Source of the DNA: Subtercola frigoramans
GTDB taxonomy: Bacteria > Actinomycetota > Actinomycetes > Actinomycetales > Microbacteriaceae
Direction: 5' to 3'
Assembly: GCF_016907385.1 (NCBI RefSeq)
Contig: NZ_JAFBBU010000001.1
Location: 930,001-994,000, forward strand
DNA: 64,000 nucleotides
In this document: positions 62,634 to 64,000 of the stretch, in pieces
Position numbering within the stretch: the stretch's first letter is position 1
How the letters are laid out: the number at the start of each line of letters is the position of its first letter
Translations under genes and position numbers: made by a program
Notes under the pieces: generated by a model
The model's input: the letters and a program-made list of their open reading frames with translations, nothing else
What the model was told of the DNA's origin: nothing
Database searches by the model: none

Positions 62634-64000
62634 GTGGCACAGGACGTGCTTACCGACCTGAACAAGGTCCGCAACATCGGCATCATGGCCCACATCGATG
62701 CCGGCAAGACCACCACCACTGAGCGCATCCTGTTCTACACGGGTATCACTCACAAGATCGGTGAAGTCCACGACGGCGCAGCCACGATGGACTGGATGGC
62801 GCAGGAGCAGGAGCGCGGCATCACGATCACGTCTGCTGCAACCACGTGTTTCTGGAACGAGAACCAGATCAACATCATCGACACCCCCGGCCACGTCGAC
62901 TTCACGGTCGAGGTCGAGCGCTCACTTCGTGTGCTCGATGGTGCCGTCGCGGTATTCGACGGCAAGGAGGGCGTCGAGCCCCAGTCGGAGACCGTCTGGC
63001 GCCAGGCCGACAAGTACGACGTCCCGCGTATCTGCTTCGTCAACAAGATGGACAAGCTGGGTGCTGACTTCTACTTCACCGTCGACACGATCGTGAAGCG
63101 CCTCGGCGCCCGCCCGCTGGTCATCCAGCTCCCGATCGGCGCTGAGTCAAGCTTCGAGGGTGTTGTCGACCTGGTCGAGATGCGCGCGCTGACCTGGCGC
63201 GGTGACTCCAAGGGTGATGTCGAGCTCGGTGCGAAGTACGACATCGAGCCCATTCCTGCAGACCTGCAGGAACTGGCCGACGAGTACCGCGAGAAGCTCA
63301 TCGAGGTTGTTGCCGAGACCAGCGACGAGCTGCTCGAGCGTTACCTGTCCGGTGACATCGACTTCTCGGTTGCCGAGATCAAGGCTGCGATCCGCAAGCT
63401 CACGGTCAACAGCGAGATCTACCCGGTCCTCTGTGGCTCTGCCTTCAAGAACCGTGGCGTCCAGCCGATGCTCGATGCTGTGGTCGACTACCTGCCGAGC
63501 CCGCTCGATGTTCCGAGCGTCGAAGGGCACGATGTGCGCGACGAGGAGATCATCATCTCCCGTGGTGCAAACTCCACCGACCCGTTCGCCGCCTTGGCGT
63601 TCAAGGTCGCGGTGCACCCGTTCTTCGGTCGCCTGACCTACATCCGTGTCTACTCGGGTCACGTCGACTCCGGTGCGCAGATCATCAACGCGACCAAGGG
63701 CAAGAAGGAGCGCATCGGCAAGATCTTCCAGATGCACGCCAACAAGGAGAACCCGGTGGCCTCGGTCACGGCCGGTCACATCTATGCCGTCATCGGCCTG
63801 AAGGACACCACCACCGGTGACACCCTTGCCGACCCGGCGCACCCCGTCGTGCTGGAATCGATGACGTTCCCTGAGCCCGTCATCGAGGTCGCAATCGAGC
63901 CGAAGACGAAGGCTGACCAGGAGAAGTTGGGCCTGGCCATCCAGAAGCTGGCAGAAGAAGACCCGACCTTCCGTACCGAGCAGAACCAGGACACCGGCCA
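62634..64000 (+). CDS. fusA: Elongation factor G, N-terminal part (continues past window)
   Basis: 455 residues visible. GTG start after GGAGGA. GTPase motifs: G1 [14 protein letters not shown]2 with [11 protein letters not shown]3 DTPGHVDF, G4 NKMDKLG and G5 CGSAFKN. Domain II follows ([26 protein letters not shown]). The frame is open to the last base. EF-G drives translocation and, with RRF, ribosome recycling. Third gene of the rpsL operon. Confidence 0.98.
   Translation, partial: MAQDVLTDLNKVRNIGIMAHIDAGKTTTTERILFYTGITHKIGEVHDGAATMDWMAQEQERGITITSAATTCFWNENQINIIDTPGHVDFTVEVERSLRVLDGAVAVFDGKEGVEPQSETVWRQADKYDVPRICFVNKMDKLGADFYFTVDTIVKRLGARPLVIQLPIGAESSFEGVVDLVEMRALTWRGDSKGDVELGAKYDIEPIPADLQELADEYREKLIEVVAETSDELLERYLSGDIDFSVAEIKAAIRKLTVNSEIYPVLCGSAFKNRGVQPMLDAVVDYLPSPLDVPSVEGHDVRDEEIIISRGANSTDPFAALAFKVAVHPFFGRLTYIRVYSGHVDSGAQIINATKGKKERIGKIFQMHANKENPVASVTAGHIYAVIGLKDTTTGDTLADPAHPVVLESMTFPEPVIEVAIEPKTKADQEKLGLAIQKLAEEDPTFRTEQNQDTG

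Overview
The window is high-GC actinobacterial chromosome, most likely from the family Microbacteriaceae. The evidence is the gene set (DUF4916 Nudix-like protein, Lhr helicase followed by Nei, rpoB and rpoC with TTG starts, rpsL-rpsG-fusA), the frequent GTG/TTG starts and several apparently leaderless genes. The genus cannot be fixed from sequence alone. No tRNA, rRNA, CRISPR array, insertion sequence or prophage was seen.

Region by region. 0-10.6 kb: housekeeping and repair-type single genes. These include an 8-oxoguanine-deaminase-like amidohydrolase, YbaK, an esterase, a NYN-LOTUS / GNAT / membrane HEXXH-protein operon, a divergent pair of zinc-finger nuclease-like genes (Vsr/DUF559-like and GIY-YIG), a GH114-like lipoprotein, a SOUL protein and a CsoR/RcnR-type regulator. 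10.7-17.3 kb: a sugar-uptake catabolic island with visibly lower third-position GC than its flanks. It encodes a LacI regulator, an ABC substrate-binding protein, two permeases, an RpiB-like isomerase, an RraA-like aldolase and a ribokinase, and has a perfect 18-bp LacI-type operator in front of the transporter genes. 17.4-30 kb: Nei and giant Lhr helicase, a degenerate Nudix protein, nucleoside hydrolase, DEAD-box helicase and GT39 glycosyltransferase. 30-37 kb: small metabolic genes, then a VOC / AlkA-like / MDR / TetR run divergent from a MarR gene that has two matching operators.

37.2-43.7 kb is an acetate/propionate activation locus. A propionyl-CoA-synthetase gene carries a frameshift in a run of six G, and is followed by an acetate transporter (SatP), AMP-forming acetyl-CoA synthetase and an accessory adenylate kinase. 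A GAF-LuxR regulator of the RamA type is divergent to it. The adenylate kinase next to Acs would recycle the AMP that Acs makes.

43.7-64 kb holds the core information genes: rpoB-rpoC with a clear promoter, long leader, structured spacer and terminator; two DszC-like flavin monooxygenases; PPK2; a membrane protein; then rpsL-rpsG-fusA (fusA runs off the window) with a clear promoter and a strongly structured rpsG-fusA spacer. Two spermidine-synthase-like paralogues flank this block.

The most unusual non-coding features are two long perfect inverted repeats (21- and 22-bp arms), two copies of a REP-like element (one inside the lhr reading frame, one at the end of prpE), and short tandem repeats placed exactly on the stop codons of rpiB and marR.
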